NCBI RefSeq assembly: GCF_001659605.2
Contig: NC_035174.2
Coordinates: forward strand, 22,518,027-22,582,026
DNA length: 64,000 bases
Source of the DNA: Manihot esculenta
Lineage: Eukaryota > Streptophyta > Magnoliopsida > Malpighiales > Euphorbiaceae
Reading direction: 5' to 3'
The first letter of the stretch is position 1, and every line of letters begins with the position of its first letter. The notes under the pieces were generated by a model. That model had not been told where the DNA came from. It saw nothing but the letters and a program-made list of their open reading frames with translations, and ran no database searches. Positions 47,048 to 59,343 of the stretch are shown piece after piece. Position numbers and translations under genes: made by a program.

Positions 47048-50000
47048 ATGCGAGGCTCACATCGATCCGCTAGATTGACAGGAGCTACACCTGAGAATGA
47101 GGGCATGGATGCCCTTCCCCCTACTCTGCCTAGAGCAAGGTCGAGTAGATCCAGTAGAGAAGGAACATCAAGGGACCCTAGAAGGTCTTTTGATGTGAAT
47201 AGGGGGAGAACAAATCTGGGTAGGATGTCAGCAGATGTGAGGGAGACAGTGGATGATGACCAGAGAAGGGATGGGAGTCTGGGTATGAGTATGTCTGAAG
47301 AGGGTGTGGGAGAGTCACAAAGAGGTGCTCAGGCCTCGGGTTATGCTTATCCACCCCAATACCAACCCTATCCACAGGGACCATGGTATTCGATGGGAGG
47401 TATATCGGATTTCTCCAGCTATAACCCATATTCCTCCTTCATGCCCTATCCTCCCTACTACCCACCATATCCACCCTACCCTATGTTTTCACCCTACCTT
47501 TTTACCAAAGTACAGTAAACCCTAACCCAGGGAATGCTGCACCTTCTTGTAATACCCGGCTAGACTCCGGTATCGGAATTCCTACCGTCCGGTGGAATCT
47601 CGGATGTCGAAAACCTCTAGAAGAATAAAACCATATTTTTATAAAATGTTTTAATGTATTTTATGTTTTAAGCAAGAAAGAAAATGAGTTTTTGCATGGA
47701 AATAACCTTGGAGGAAGACCCGGGTTCGGCCGCCGAACATGCATGTGCTTTGGGAGTGCTTTAGGCCCCCGAAGGCATAAGTGAGGGAAGTCCAGGTTCG
47801 GCCGCCGAACATGGCATGCATGCGGAGGCACGTTAGGCCCCCGAAAGTGGCCTGGCCAGCCACCTATAAAGGGGTCCCCATGTCCGAACGGGCGAGCTTT
47901 TCTCCCCATTTTCGGCCAAGGTGAGTCTTCGCCGCCCTCATGCCGATCTTGAGTTCTTCCTTCAAATCTTTCATGATTTTTATGAGTTTTCACCTTTGTT
48001 TTGAAGATTTTTGAGCAAAGAGCAAGTTTTTGAGCTTGGAGACCAAAGAGTTGAGATCTCCCCCATCTTCAAGTTAGGATCATTTCTCCTCTAGATCTTC
48101 AAGAGGTAAGCTTCGATCCTGCCATTCTAGTATGTTTTAAGTAAGTTTTAAGTTGATTCTCGGGGTAGAAATGCATGTTTAGGTTTTATTGGGTTTATGG
48201 GTTTATGTTGAGTTTTGAGCAATGTGAGTTGTTTATGCATGTTTGATGTGTTGTAGTTGACGTTTAGGATAGTTTGAAGCCCCTAGGAGCTTATGTGCTT
48301 GAGATTGCATATTGTAGAATAGGTAAATGCATGTTTGAATGAGTTGGGAGGCTTTTGTGCATAGAGGAGGCTGAGTTCTGCCCTTTGGAATAACTCAGGT
48401 TCGGCAGCCGAAGGGACTTTCGGCCGCCGAACCTGCCTGTGGAGGCTAGCTTTCGGCTGCCGAACCCTGCCCCCGAAAGTGGACTTTCGGCTCTGAAAGG
48501 GAGTTTTGGCCGCCGAAGGTGCCGCCGAACATGCATGAGTTTCGTCTTTGGAAAGGACCTTCGGCCGCCGAAAGTGCCGCCGAAGGTGCATGACTTTCGG
48601 CTCTAGAGGGACTTTCGGTCGCCAAACCTGCCGCCGAAAGTGCCCTGTCCAGCCTTCCTTTGCATGATTTTTGTGATTGTTTTAAAGTGTTTTAGGGGGT
48701 TTTTGGAGAGTATCTTAGAGTCATGTTTATATATGTTTGGTCCCTCATTTGAGTTCACCTGTGTAGGTTCGGACCCGAGGAACCGAGGACCCCAGCAGTG
48801 AGTTAGCTGTTTCAGTGTCTTGTCAGAGCTAGCCAGAGGTGAGTAGAATGACTCCTTATGTTTCAAAGTAAAATAATGAAAGTTTTAGCATGATTCATGC
48901 ATCATGAATGCCATGTGATATTCTAGGTTATTTGCATCAGAATTTACGAATATGTTGCATTGCATAATTCTATGATGATGATGTGGATGGATGTTGAATG
49001 ATCCTTAGTCCTCGATATGATGCGATGTGATATGATACGGTACGGTATGGTATGGAAGTCCGGTTGACCCATTCTACGTCCCGACACTTAGGAATGTTAT
49101 GATATGTTATGTTTAAGAGAAAGTCCGGTTGACCCATTCTACGTCCCGGCACCTTGGAATGTAGAGGACTATTGGTGACAATACCATCCTTGATTGTGAT
49201 TTGTTTGTGATGTGATGCATTCCATGAGATCATGATTTTTAAATTAAATGTTTTATTATTCTGCTCACTGGGCTCTAGTAGCTCACCCCATTTCCCTAAT
49301 CCCCTAGGTATGCAGGTACGGGATAGACCAGGAGATCAGCTAGAGTAAAGTCATGTTTATGTAATAACTAGTGGTGGACATGATGGATATTGAAATGTAT
49401 ATTATTGAATAGTTATGTAATGTAATGATGTTATTGAGGATTAGAATTGTGCTTGACCCTAGATTGTATGGTTATCCCTTTTGATATATGATCTTTCAAA
49501 TGTAATGGTTTAATAATGTTTTATGTCAACCAAACTTAATCTATGTATATTACCCCATTGGAGCATTGATGAGGACTCCAGTGTGGGGATGATGATTATG
49601 ATTATGAGTTATGCATGCACAGGTTGAGTTTGGTAATTGAATGAGAAAAGTTCAAATTTTTATGTATATGTTAATCATGTATGGGATTAAGCAGGTTTAC
49701 AGATTGTATGTTTGGCTTGCTACGGGTCCCGGCGGCCTTAAGCCGATCTGGATCCTAGCACCGGTAGCGTTCCGATTTTCGGGTCGTTACACTTCTCCTC
49801 TCCCAGCAGAACCAGTTGTTCCTAAAGTCCAAACACCTAAACCTAACTCGTTTGTGGGGAGCAAAGTGAAGATGACTGATTATCTGAAGTTGGACACTCC
49901 CAAGTTCAAAACAGGTGATGATCTGTTTGAGTATCTCAAGATAGTGAAGATAATAACAGATGAGCTGGGAGCAAGTGACAGTAGAGCCATTCAGATGGCG

Positions 50001-51086
50001 GGGTTCACATTAAAATACTTGAAAGCAAAGGAGTGGTTTAAAAATTATGTGGACCCAAGGCTAGATAGCCTATCCTGGGAGGAGTTTGCCAATGAGTTTG
50101 CTGGATGGGCTTTTCCAGACAGTTCAAGGGAACTTAAAGTGATAGAGTTCGAGCAGCTGAGGCAGACGAAGGACATGAGTGTCGATGAGTACATGGATAA
50201 ATTTCTAGAGTTGTTGCAGTTTGTGGGTCAGGCGTATGATACTGATCAGAAGAAAGGCAGGAGGTATACCATGAGACTTCACTCTAGGTATTCCTCCCTA
50301 ATCCTAGCAGCAGAGAGAGAGAACTTCCACACCATAGTGGATGCAGTCAGAAAGATGGAGGCTAGTGTCATCATCCAATAAATAGTGAAATAGCAGGTGG
50401 CACAGTCCTCGGGTTCTAAGATCCCAGGTTCAGGAAAGTTTGATCTCTCTTCTCTGAGTGCAGCAGCCTCAGGTAGCAAAAAGTGGAACAGATCCAAGCC
50501 GAAGAAGAATAAGTTCTAGAACCGGTTGAAGTCTGGTCTGGGATTAGGTGGTGGCTCGAGCTTTGGTTTAGACAGTTCAAGATGCATGAGGTGTGGAAAG
50601 CCGCACAAAGGGATTTATCGGTTTGGGACTACAGCCTGCTTCAGATGCAGACAGGAGGGGCACATGGCACGTGAGTATCCCACTGCGACCTTGTTGGCAC
50701 AGTCTCAGCAGATGGCTTCAAGCAGTGTGGCTCAACCAGCAGCTCCAGCCATATCTCAGGGCAGTAGTCGAGGTAGAGGGAGAGGGTCAGCCTCTTCTTC
50801 CGCAGGTTCCCGCGGAGAAGATCTGTCAACTCCAGCTCGGATCTTCACTATGACTCAACAAGAGGCTAACACATCAAACACCGTGGTGTCAGGTAATCTC
50901 ACTATTGGTTGTTCTGATGTGTATACTCTTATTGACCATGGTGTTTCTCATTCTTTTGTTGCTCCAAGAGCTATAGACAGAGTGGGTTTGATAGTTTCTG
51001 GGTTAGAGTGTCCCCTTTGGGTCAGTGGACCTAAGTGTGATCCATCCGTAGCAGAGTCAATCTGCAAGTTCAGTTCAGTTTTTGTT
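47048..51086 (+). pseudogene. Element G gag and protease start, broken and interrupted
   Basis: Starts MRGSHRSARLTGATPENEG at 47048 after an acceptor-like TTTTTCAAAAACAG. A small indel near 47500 shifts the frame to a stop at 47518. Solo LTR I then interrupts it (47548-49791). The gag core resumes ([12 protein letters not shown]..., 49850-50380), followed by stops at 50379-50381 and nearby (TAG for glutamine, TAG for tryptophan at about 50517). The zinc knuckle has lost its last cysteine ([14 protein letters not shown]) and the protease motif reads DHGVS instead of DPGAS. The frame is cut at about 51086. An old, dead copy. Confidence 0.88.
47548..49791 (+). mobile_element. Solo LTR I
   Basis: 2244 bp with perfect target duplication CTTCT (47543-47547 and 49792-49796), inserted in gag of element G. 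TATA-like box 47865-47872, donor-like GTAAGC at 48106, palindromes at about 48400-48650, exon-like block 48767-48838. Tandem repeat (about 49056-49152) with CCGG...CCGG or CCCGG arms around the shared CCCATTCTACG core. Confidence 0.93.
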
Positions 51087-51806
51087 AAATAGATACTGCT
51101 AACCCGTCTATTTTGAATTTTCATGGTCTCTTAAATTGATTGAATGAAATGAAATTTTTTTTACACAAAACTATAGGCTAATATTTTTTTTTTATCTATT
51201 TTTACTGTTAAGTTTGTTCTAAATAACTAAAATAACTCTATAAATTTAAAATTATATTACAATACACTTATATTTTCATTGTGTTAATTAAAAATAATAT
51301 TTACTAGTTTTATCAATTTTTATTGTTAATTTATTAGTAAAAGTTAAAAAATTTTTTTGAATATAAATCCATTTAAATTTATATATTTTCTAATTTTAAT
51401 AATTCTATTCGAGGTTTAATAATTAATTTTAAGAATTCACTTTTTTTTTTTTATAAAATTAAACTAAATTGAATACACTGAATTTCTAAAAATAAAATGA
51501 AAAAAACCTAACCCAAGTAAATTTCAAAATTAGATTGTTTTGATATGTTCTGTCATTTTAAATTGAAAAATAAAATAACATTTTATAATTAACTAGTGAT
51601 TAATTTTTTAATAAGAAAAATATTCTACTTAAAAAAGTATATTTTATAATTAATTTATTTCTATTAAATAAAATATTAAATTATAATTTTTATCATACGT
51701 CATAAACGGAAGAAAATCAATAATATAAAGAAAAAAAAACAATTAATAAGAAGAATTCTATATAACTAGTATTTTTTTGACGGTGGTTAACTAAATGTTA
51801 TAGATA
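51087..51806. other. AT-rich spacer, no gene seen
   Basis: Very AT-rich, with poly-T and poly-A runs and no coding signal. It marks a sharp drop in GC from the retrotransposon block. Confidence 0.5.
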
Positions 51807-52276
51807 TTAGGGCCGATAGTATTCGGTTTAAATTGAAAAAATTGATCGAATTGAATCGATTTGAAAATTTGATTCAGTTTTTATGTATTTCTGTTCGATT
51901 CGGTTTTTAATTTCAGAAATTTCGGTTATTTTGGTTCGGTTCAGTTTTGATCAGAAAAAACCAAAAAAATTGAATCGAACCGATTAGTGATAATAATATG
52001 GTTTTTCAATAATATAGAGAAATTAAATTATATTAAAATTAAAATTTTTAATTAAATTTTAAAATATTAAAAATAAATTGTAAAAAAATTAAAAAATTAT
52101 TAAAAATTGAAACCGATCAAACCGAACCGAATCGAATTGAATCAGACCGGTTCAGTTCGATTCAGTTTTTAACCAAAATCAATTCGATTCAGTTTTTATA
52201 AATACTAAAATTTCAATTTTCAGTTTATTCGGTTTGGTTCGATTTTAAACCGAACCGACCGAATGGTCACCCCTAA
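51807..52276. mobile_element. MITE-like element with TTCGGTT-rich arms
   Basis: Ends TTAGGG...CCCTAA are perfect 6-bp inverted repeats. Both arms are dense in TTCGGTT/AACCGAA words in opposite orientation, so the element can fold back. This is the look of the short 'GGGTGACCATTCGGTTCGG' repeats common in plants. The interior around 52000-52090 is AT-rich. Confidence 0.55.
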
Positions 52277-53863
52277 TAGAAATAATCTTTGGTAATCTAT
52301 TCACTCAAACTTTAAAGTTAACTTCAAGCGTTAAATATTATTTTAAAATACTTTATTCTACACCAATTTTAAAAATAATATTTAATATTTTAATTAAATT
52401 AAAATATTATTAATTAAAAATTGAAAGAGTATATTATAAAAAATTAATTTGATTAACCATTAACGGAATAATTATAAATTATTAAAACAATTACTAACTA
52501 TTATTTTTTTTTACATATGATTAGTATATAAATGAACTATTATAACATTGTTTAATTTTATTTTATTTTTAAAACAATTTCTCATTAATTATTAAAATAT
52601 TTTTTAATATTTATTAAAATATTTTTTAATATTTAATAAAGTTTAATATGTTTAAAAAATTAATAATATAAATAATTTTTTAATATGTAAAAAATAAAAT
52701 GTAAAAAAATTGTTGCATAAATGAAATAATAATTTTTATACATTTCGACCAGCTAATAAATATTATTTTTAAGTAAAATGAGTCAAATGCTAATGAGTAA
52801 ATTGAATTATTTATGTGGCTGAGAATCTGTGCGAGCCTCCGTTCGAGAGCATACGATAATAAATTTTATATTTAAATTAATAAAATTTTACACAAAATAA
52901 TTATTGAATTTTATTAAAAAAAAGTTATTGGATTAACGAATATTAAAATGAATAATTTGAAACAACAATTGATTAAGAGCAATCGTTGAACAGTTTGACC
53001 AATTGAACATTAATATAAAACTTGTACGGTACAAGAAACCTAAACCTTACCTCTTTCAATCTCTTTGAGGTTGGCTCTTGTTCTGCAAATGCAGCCAACG
53101 CGTAAGATCATGTAGGAGGAAATCTTTGACTACACATGGATAAACAGAGAAATTAGATCTGAAAAATATAATAAATCTCTTTTCTTCCCTTGCTTCTTCT
53201 CCTTGAAATATTATTTAAATCCATTTAAATAAAAGAATATATAAAATTTTCACTAAGTTTCATGAAAATATTTTTCATATTTTATAATATTTGGACACTT
53301 AATATCGGTTAGTCAATGAAAAATATTTATTTTAAATAAAAAATAAATTATTTTAAGAAAAATAACTTTATCTTTTAAAATAAAAAATTTTTTTTCATAC
53401 CTTTAAAATCTTTATTAAGATAATTGCATATGAATTTATTAATAAATTTTATTTTTTAAATTTTCTACAAAAAATATTTTATATAAAAATTATTTTTTAA
53501 ATATAAATTATTTTCTGCAAACAAACCAAATCTAAATCTCAAACTTTTGATTCTCCTTCTACTACGAATAACAAACATTTAAATTTTTAGATTTTTTTAC
53601 TGCCTGTGCAATTATTTTTCTAATGCGATATATTATGTGGTAAAATAAAATAATTTTGATTTATTGAATAAAGAATCCAAATGTTCATAATAATTTATAT
53701 TTATATTTATATCTAAAATATTAAATTTTGAATAATAAAAACTAAATCTTTTCAATTTATCATGATTATAACTATGATACTAAATTAAAATTTAAAAGTT
53801 AAAAATAAATTACAATATAAATTTAAAATTTTATTTAACTAATAAAATAGATATTAAAAAAAA
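52277..53863. other. AT-rich spacer with a possible MITE relic and exon-like scrap
   Basis: Stretch 52490-52740 resembles the interior of the Stowaway-like element at 59344 (TTTTTAATATTTAATAAAGT-type runs) and may be a decayed relative. On the minus strand at about 53040-53115 a short less AT-rich block ends in AGAG/GTAAGG, reminiscent of an exon with a donor site, but it is too short to identify. Nothing else is recognised. Confidence 0.35.
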
Positions 53864-54022
53864 TTAACGTTTATACTTATTTGCATTTTAATCTAAATTT
53901 TTTATTTTTAATTTTAATTTAATTGGCCTAACTTTTATATTTTGGTACAATTTTAATCCCTGTAAATTTCTGAATTTGATAGTTTGTATGGTAATATGAT
54001 ATTGTAGCAGGTATAACAGGTA

Positions 54023-54065
<43 letters not shown>

Positions 54066-54866
54066 ATAATAATAAATTAATGACTAAATGATTGAAAAAG
54101 ATTCAACGTTTATATTATTTTATGTTTTAATATAAATGTTTAAATTTTGATTTAGTTGGCCCAATATTTATATTTGAATATAATTTTAATTAATTTTTAA
54201 AAATTAAAATATAAGAGTTCAGATAAAATATCAAATATAATATTTTATTATTTTTTAAATATAAACTAATTTTATATATGAAAATAATATTAATTTATAC
54301 TTAATTATAGTTAAATGATATATTTAATTTTAAAAATAATAATAATTCAACTGTTAAATATGCAATATACTGCTTCTAAATAAATTGTATTATGAAAATT
54401 TTATAATAAATATATTAATTTTAATTATTTTATATATACTGTTATTTTGAATTAAATAATATGTTCATAATAAAATATTTATAATTATTACCATAAAATA
54501 AAATTTATTACTATGAAAAATGTGAATTATATGTTTAATAATTAGATTATTTATTTTTAATTTTGATTTTAAAAATTAGTCAAAATTACATCAAAATATA
54601 AACATGAGCTTAATTTATATAAAATTTAAACGTTTAAATTAAAATATAAAATAACACAAAAGTTAGACATTTTTTAGTTAATAAATCAATTTAAAAATAA
54701 TTATAATACACGTGGCATGCTAGCTAGATAATAAAATTGTTATATAAATTATTAAATTTAAAAATTTAAAGATTGATTAAAATTACACAAAAATGTAAAG
54801 ATTGGGCTAATTAAATTAAAATTAAAAGATTTAGTTTAAAATGCAAATAATGCAATCTTTGGACTT
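53864..54866. repeat. Foldback-type inverted repeat
   Basis: The left arm (about 53864-53960, with CTTATTTGCATTTTAA then TTAATTTAATTGGCC) and the right arm (about 54770-54866) are inverted copies about 90 bp long with moderate divergence. Partial arm-like copies also occur at about 54090-54190 and 54600-54680. No coding sequence. An ATT trinucleotide microsatellite lies between them. Confidence 0.5.
54024..54063. repeat. ATT trinucleotide microsatellite
   Basis: About 13 uninterrupted ATT units, followed by a short inverse TAATAA stretch to about 54076. Confidence 0.9.
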
Positions 54867-54888
54867 TTTGAATAAATTGACCTTAAAA

Positions 54889-55775
54889 TATATATTTTTA
54901 TTTTAACAATATTCTATTTCGACAATCTCATTTTTTACTGCTAGTTCCCACTTATTTATATATTTAGATTAATAAAATTTAAAATGTAAAAAAATATATA
55001 AACTAAACTATATAATATTTTATTTTATTTAATATTATTGATATTTGGTTTTTTTTTTGCATATAAAAAATATGCACAATTATTTTACATATAATATTAT
55101 TTTTGATAATTTTAATTTTGCATATATGTTTATATTATCAATATAAACATATAATATTTTACATAATATTATTGATATAAAGTAGAAATTTTCAGTACAA
55201 ATATTACATAATGTATAATTGAGTATAAATATTTAATATATAATATTTATACATAATAATTTATGTAACACAAATTTATTTATAATAAATATTTATTTAA
55301 TACAATATATTTAATATTGTATTTAATAAATTAAAATATATTTACTTTCAATATAAAATTTAAATTAAAGGATTATATATTTTATTAATATACAACTTTA
55401 GAGATTATAATGTAATTTGTCATTAACTTTTCTTGATTTAATTTACTCATATTAGCTATAATTGTAATAAATTAAAAATGTTTGGCTTTAATTTTTAAAA
55501 TTTAAAGTTTAAATATAAATGTTAGTTAACATAACTGTTAGGATTTTTTGTTTATAATTAACAAAAATAATTATGTGCATATTTTTTATATAGGAAAAAC
55601 TCTACTTTATATCAATAATATTAAATAAAATAAAATATTATACATTTTAATTTATAAAGTTTTATTTTTTATATCTTTTAAATTTTTATTAATGTATGAT
55701 ATGTATATAAAATGAGAATAATGAGTAAATAATAAAATGAAAAAAAGGATATTGTTAAAATATATATATATATAT
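54889..55775. repeat. Second foldback-type inverted repeat
   Basis: Left arm about 54889-55090 and right arm about 55560-55775. Shared inverted blocks include TATTTTAACAATAT, TATAATATTTTATTTTATTT, AATATTATTGATAT and ATAAAAAATATGCACA. Total about 0.9 kb. A TA microsatellite (55760-55779) abuts the right end. No coding potential, so probably a non-autonomous DNA element. Confidence 0.5.
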
Positions 55776-56164
55776 ATATTAATAAATATTTTATTAGTTA
55801 AATAAAATTTAGGATTATATAATAATTTACTATTAACTTTTCCAGATTCAATTTAGTACTTTAGCTATAATCATAACAAAGAAAAGATTTGTTTTTATTA
55901 TTTAAGATTTGATATTTTGGATATAAATATAAATTAAGGATGGGTGAGTTAATTAAGCCAATCTATCCATTCCTTGAGATCCACGTTTCAGAGTGTTGTA
56001 TACTGAAATACAATACTTTTGCATTTCAAATTATTAGAAGACATGATCCAAGTCACAAAAATAGAAGTTGCAACAAAAAATAAAAAGATGGAAGGAAATA
56101 AGAAAGAAGAATGCATGTGTGCATTAGCATGCTGACACAAAGAGAAAAAGAAAAAAAAGGGTAC

Positions 56165-56850
56165 GGTGTGCAAATAAACTAAGCTGAACCGAACTTTAAA
56201 GAGTTCAAGTTTGGTTTGTTAAAAATTTTTTAAACTCGAATCGAACTCAAATTTTACTCATTTCAAAATTTAAATTGAATATTAATAAATTCAAATTTAA
56301 TTTATTTAGTAAATAAGTTTAGATGAATCAGGGTTTTATGGAGTTTAGTTTGAAATAATTTACGAACAGTTCGGTTTATTTACAAGTATAATGAATTTTA
56401 GTTTAAAACTAATAAGTTTAAAATTAAATGATTTTAGTTAAATAAGTATATATATAAATTAGTTCACAAACCTATAAATGATGAGCTCTTAAATTTTAAC
56501 GATATGAATATCTATAAACTCTAAAATTATAGTTAAACTATACAGAGTTTTAATTAAAAAGTTTAGATTTAATTCATGAAAGTTCATGCAGAGATTGAGC
56601 TTAATTTATTATGATATTAATCTCAGTCTACTTAATGAGACCGTTCGCGAGCCTGTTTGCGAGTTTACACATGAACTCAGAAAATAAATCGAGTTCAAGT
56701 TTAACTCGTTTACTAAATGAGTTTAAAAGTTAAACTCAAACTTAACTTATTTAGAAATCGAGTTGAATTCGGTCAAGATTTTATCGAGCTGAATTTAGAA
56801 TAGTTCACGAATAGTCTGATTTATTTAATAGTCTGATTTATTTACATCCA
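56165..56850. repeat. MITE-like element with GAGTTCAA-type arms
   Basis: The left end GTGTGCAAATAAAC and the right end TTTATTTACATCC are imperfect inverted repeats. The interior is dense in inverted words such as GAGTTCAAGTTT, AAACTCGAA and GTTCACGAA, a pattern known from short plant repeats. A TA microsatellite lies just outside at 56902-56921. Confidence 0.45.
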
Positions 56851-57260
56851 TAAAAAAGAAAAAGAAAAATAAAAATAAATACGATAGTAAAGGAAAAATA
56901 AAATATATATATATATATATTTTAAAACACTTTAAGAGAGGTAGTAGATTTAAGTGTTAGTAGAATAGCTGAGAATTTAAACTTGGTATTATAAACTACT
57001 ATTTTATTAGTTAAATTTCAAAATATTTAAAAAAATATAAATATTACCAACTTTAACTATATATTTAATTATATAAACATATTATATTATATTGTATAAA
57101 TATAATCTAAATTAAAATAGTGTACCTACTAAATGTATTAATGCACTTATAAGCCTACCTCTTACATATCTCATATTTTATTAATTGGCATATCAGTAAC
57201 AGGATTTAAGAATACCACAATCTAGATAACTATGAGTCAACCAATTGTCTTCAAATGGAG

Positions 57261-57409
57261 AAGCTCACATGAGAAAATAAAGAGCTAAGTAGAGCCAGAA
57301 TGACTTCCCGCTGCTTATTTTTTTTATGCCTTGTAGCAATATAGCTTATCATTATCCGGCAAGTCATTCTTGGCTCTAGCTCAACTCTTTATATCTTTCA
57401 TGGAAGCTA
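57261..57409 (-). ncRNA. MIR169: MIR169 microRNA precursor
   Basis: The region folds into one long stem. On the minus strand the 5' arm contains AGCCAAGAATGACTTGCCGG, a form of the conserved plant miR169; the predicted 21-nt mature RNA is the complement of 57356-57376. The opposite arm (about 57290-57311) pairs with it apart from a one-base bulge and one or two mismatches, and pairing continues for about 30 bp below the miRNA/miRNA* duplex (TAAAGAG, CATGA and AGCT blocks in both arms). The loop is about 45 nt. The plus strand could also fold, but only the minus strand puts a canonical miR169 on the 5' arm. The family is known to target NF-YA transcription factor mRNAs. Expression cannot be judged from sequence; a TATA-like stretch lies about 420 bp upstream (57829-57840, minus strand). 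Confidence 0.87.
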
Positions 57410-58585
57410 TATAGAAGGATATACAACAATTGGGTGTTCATTCCTAGCTATTCTCTAGTGTATATATCCCAATGCTTAAACTCATGGTCTTCCTTTGACA
57501 AAATTTAGGTTTTTATAGCCAAAGGTAAGAGAGGAAGGAATGGTATCAAAGCAAGTTGCTCCACTAAAGTCCTTTTCCATTTCTACATATTCTGTTGTTA
57601 TCCATATATCAACATTTGTCTGAAATTAACACAAGAAGCATTGACATATGATATGGGTCAATGGGAATTTATTCTTTGACTATTGCCATGATATCATAGT
57701 CAAGCATTTATATCTTCAATGAAGTCAATTTCCAAAGTTCCAATCCCATTATATGGTTTTCTTTTCTTTTATACTTCAAAGGTTTTCAAAACCTTTTTCT
57801 CTCTACAAATTCTTCTTTCCTACATCTGTATATATCTCACACACACAAAAGAAAAAAGCATAATCAATATTTCATAAGCAATTTTCATTGCCGACAAATT
57901 GTTTGGGGGTTTGATAAATATACAGGCAATCGCTTTTATAAGCGACTTTTTATATAATATATAATTTAATGATAATAAATTTTATTGATAAAAGGTGAAT
58001 TATCATGACAAATATCGATTCTTATTATAAAAAATTTAATTAAAAAATTTCATCAATAAACCATTGATAATTTAATTATTGATATTTTAAATTACTAAAA
58101 ATAGTTGATGAGTCGTCAATAACATAATTTATTGACCACTTTTTCTATAATTTAGTCTATAAACTTTATTGTTGCTTTTAATTTTTCTTGTAATATATAC
58201 AAATACTGTTGCAACTTATAAATGAAAACTTTGGTGATTATATTTCTTTTCACTATTTTCTATTTTATTTTTATTTCATAGTTCACTAATTTAATTTTAA
58301 ATATAGTTAAAAGAAATTTTTGTGAAATAGGACCATTTATATTTCATCGGGAGTTTTAACTAATATTATTTGATTAAAATAAAATTTAAAAAGATTAAAC
58401 ACTAAAAATTTTTATTAAATTTTCAAAAATTAAAAAATGCTATAAATAACTGAGAAAAGGACTTGAAATATGATTGATTAGACTTTATCGTGAGTTTCAA
58501 CCAATAACATTTGGATAAGATAAAATTTAGATTTCTTATTAATTCTCAAAAATTAAAAAAAGTGTCTCAAACAATTAAGAAAAAA
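57410..58585. other. Spacer upstream of MIR169, no coding gene seen
   Basis: 57410-57900 is less AT-rich than its surroundings and would hold the promoter and 5' part of the minus-strand microRNA transcript. 57950-58585 is AT-rich with no recognised element, apart from short inverted words such as CAATAAATT around 58040-58140. Confidence 0.4.
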
Positions 58586-59130
58586 ACTATTTATAATAGA
58601 AAAAAAATTTTAATATGAAAAATTATGAAAAAATTTAAAAAATAATAAAAATATAAAATTGAATTTCCAAATAATAAAATTTTCATATCGAATTTTGTGA
58701 CAGATCTGTAGCTCTAGTTACATTTTTAAAATTCGTGCGTTTTGAAATTCTTTTTCCGAAAAATTATCATGAGCCTTACAATGGACATTGACAGTAAAAT
58801 TTAAATTTGTTACAAGTCTGCTATAAAATCTAAGGTTAATTGTATCATATCAAGACTATTTATAATAGTAAAAAAATCTTAATGCGAAAATTTATGAAAA
58901 AATTTTAAAAAATAATTAAAATGCAAAATTGATCCTGTGAACGATAGAATTTGAAACTCGAATTTTGTGACAGATTTGTGACTCTCGTTGCATTTTTTAA
59001 AATCTTTTGTCAATAGATTTTCTTTTCGAAAAACTATTGTGAACCCAGCGAATGTCGTAAAGAGAAATTAAGTTTTTTCTTTTTTTATCATTTGAGTGTG
59101 GTCCAAATCTTTCATAAAATTTAAGGTTTA
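58586..59130. repeat. Diverged tandem duplication, about 270 bp unit
   Basis: Unit 1 (58586-58854) and unit 2 (58855 to about 59130) both start ACTATTTATAATAG and share CGAATTTTGTGACAGAT, then GTAGCTCT or GTGACTCT, and a TTTTCCGAAAAA or TTTTCGAAAAAC block. They differ at many bases and by small indels, so the duplication is old. A third, inverted copy of the central part lies at 63830-63990. Confidence 0.65.
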
Positions 59131-59343
59131 TAGCTTTAAATTATTTTATTTTTATATTATTTTTAATTTAATTTTATTAATATTAAATTAATTAATTTTC
59201 AACTTAATTTTTAATAATTTAAATAAATTAAAAAATCAATAATTAGTTGAACTTTTGAACTCTATATTTGGCTTTGCCCTAAAAATTGGTAGAAGGTGGG
59301 GTGATCTTTGGTAACAGATATGGGAAGAGAAAACAAAAGATTA

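Larger units (their letters stand above)
42364..51086 (+). mobile_element. Element G, 3'-truncated chromovirus copy
   Basis: A 5' LTR (42364-43971 plus 46235-46787), primer site, gag and the start of protease, then an abrupt end near 51086 in AT-rich DNA. No 3' LTR or matching target duplication is found; the 5' flank CAGCC (42359-42363) would be the expected duplicate. Two later solo LTRs (H, I) interrupt it. Confidence 0.88.

Noticed and set aside
53040..53115. Minus-strand exon of a host gene ending at GTAAGG
   Set aside because: Only about 60 bp could be coding and no neighbouring exons were found; too weak to call.
57291..57312. miR169-like RNA on the plus strand
   Set aside because: The plus-strand 5' arm reads GAGCCAGAATGACTTCCCGC, with a missing base and a mismatch against the family, while the minus strand gives the canonical form on the expected arm.
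57550..57570. TGGTATCAAAGCA as a retrotransposon primer site
   Set aside because: No LTR end lies next to it and no retrotransposon sequence follows.
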